In this document: positions 62,946 through 64,000 of the stretch, one piece after another
Numbering within the stretch: position 1 is the stretch's first letter
Layout: the number at the start of each line of letters is the position of its first letter
Assembly (NCBI GenBank): GCA_033239005.1
Contig: BSQZ01000034.1
Span: 1,737,001 to 1,801,000 of the forward strand
Direction of reading: 5' to 3'
Length of the DNA stretch: 64,000 nucleotides
Origin: Lamellibrachia satsuma
Lineage: Eukaryota; Annelida; Polychaeta; Sabellida; Siboglinidae
Position numbers and translations under genes: made by a program
The notes under the pieces: generated by a model
Databases searched by the model: none
The model's input: only the letters and a program-made list of their open reading frames with translations
Told to the model about the DNA's origin: nothing

Positions 62946-64000
62946 CTACAAGGATTGCTATGGATGCCCAACCAGTGTTGCAATTATGTTGCAATCCATC
63001 CGCTCTCGTTCCGCGCGGGCGAACGTCGCTGATGTCCCCGGAGCGTCGCTGTCAATGCCAGGACCGCAACTAATTTCGCGTAACGTCGTTTTTTGCGATT
63101 GCGGGCAAGTGATACCGCAAATGTCGCGTTAAACGCACTGCGTGTTGTCGTTTTAACGTGTCCTCGCCCTGTTACGTTGCCTCCACAAAATCCAGGCTCT
63201 TACGTCATACGTTAGGCTTATTTCCCTGTAATCTCTTCTTTTCAATGTGTTGTTATACACCATGTGTAATAATAGTGAAAATAATAATATTATTAATATT
63301 AATAGTAATAATAATAATACATTTCTTCTATAGCGCCCCATGCAAATAATTGTTCTGAGCCCTGTACAATGATGCATACAATATAAATAGAATCATACGC
63401 ATTAACTACTCATTACATTACACGTTAAAACTACTGTATATATAATAACACTTCGATTAAAAGAAGTGCGTGTGCACACAATATGATGCTATGTTGTTAC
63501 TAAGATGACATAAATTCTTTTTTATTTTATATAGAAGATGGTGCGGTGAATATCAGAGAAAAGTAACTCGTCATAGCAATGTCATGTTTCTGCATGAAAT
63601 GTCAGTGTACTGCAAACAATTCGATGAGTCGATATATGAAAACATAAATGTCTTATTTGTAGTGGGGCCTATACGTATAACACACTTATGTTAGATCTGC
63701 GTTAAATTTGTAAAAGCGTGCTGCTTGCTATGAAGAACGTCAGGTATAGATTTGTGGTGCCTTGTGCATTGGTTTGGAATCTATTGATGACATGTTCCTA
63801 TAGAAATAAAAAAGGTAAAAATCGGGCGCTGATACAAGCACTATAACATTAGTACCTTTAACTGCACACCGTATAATTCCGTTTATCGCATGACATTTGC
63901 CTTTCCAATAAAGCAAACGTGGTCTTCCTTTTTGTTAGTTAATCATCTTCATATCACGCTTGCTGTAAACCATCGAAAGTGCGATAATTCGGCGTTTCTT
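62946..64000. other. Slit intron 1 / intergenic, nothing recognised
   Basis: A short ATT-type run near 63270-63320; otherwise featureless. Confidence 0.4.

Overview
The window is nuclear DNA of an animal, most likely a marine invertebrate. Evidence: multi-exon genes with GT-AG introns, animal-only families (Slit, lysyl oxidase-like with SRCR domains, a fibrinogen-domain/EGF membrane protein, rhodopsin-like GPCRs), many CR1/RTE-type LINE remnants, a tRNA-derived SINE, and very dense (AC)n, (ACGC)n and (AT)n microsatellites. The phylum cannot be fixed from the sequence; a lancelet or a lophotrochozoan would both fit. All exon models were read by eye from translations and splice consensus.

Layout. 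0.6-4.2 kb: complete four-exon LSM1 gene (minus strand, 133 aa), with exons too short to appear as ORFs. 4.3-6.0 kb: decayed CR1-type LINE. 9.0-19.4 kb: complete nine-exon lysyl oxidase-like gene (minus, 491 aa; signal peptide, two SRCR domains, catalytic domain with copper-site histidines and both LTQ residues). 18.7-27.9 kb: a stretch unusually rich in minisatellites (31, 24, 13, about 30, 59, 35 and 38 bp units), with a LINE interrupted by a SINE. 27.1-28.6 kb: a broken fibrinogen-domain/EGF/transmembrane gene with an 11-copy 38-bp expansion inside its coding exon. 29.0-29.2 kb: an inverted duplicate of one lysyl-oxidase exon and its intron. 32.5-44.7 kb: a minus-strand tandem array of four intronless peptide-GPCR-like genes. 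Two are intact, one lacks eight residues of TM3, and one is a pseudogene. Three of them have a LINE reverse-transcriptase tail starting at or near the stop codon; in the pseudogene the tail is fused to the C-terminus. 35.6-37.2 kb: a LINE whose reverse-transcriptase gene carries 17 copies of a 48-bp (16-codon) repeat. 45.7-56 kb: gene-poor, repeat-rich DNA. 57.4-58.2 kb: CpG-rich 5' region and first coding exon of Slit (plus strand); intron 1 fills the rest of the window as far as can be seen.

The genes do not form a pathway. LSM1 acts in cytoplasmic mRNA decay, the lysyl oxidase crosslinks extracellular matrix, Slit is a secreted guidance ligand, and the GPCRs are probably peptide receptors. 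The most distinctive features are the repeated amplification of short units inside coding sequence and the recurring GPCR-LINE junction.
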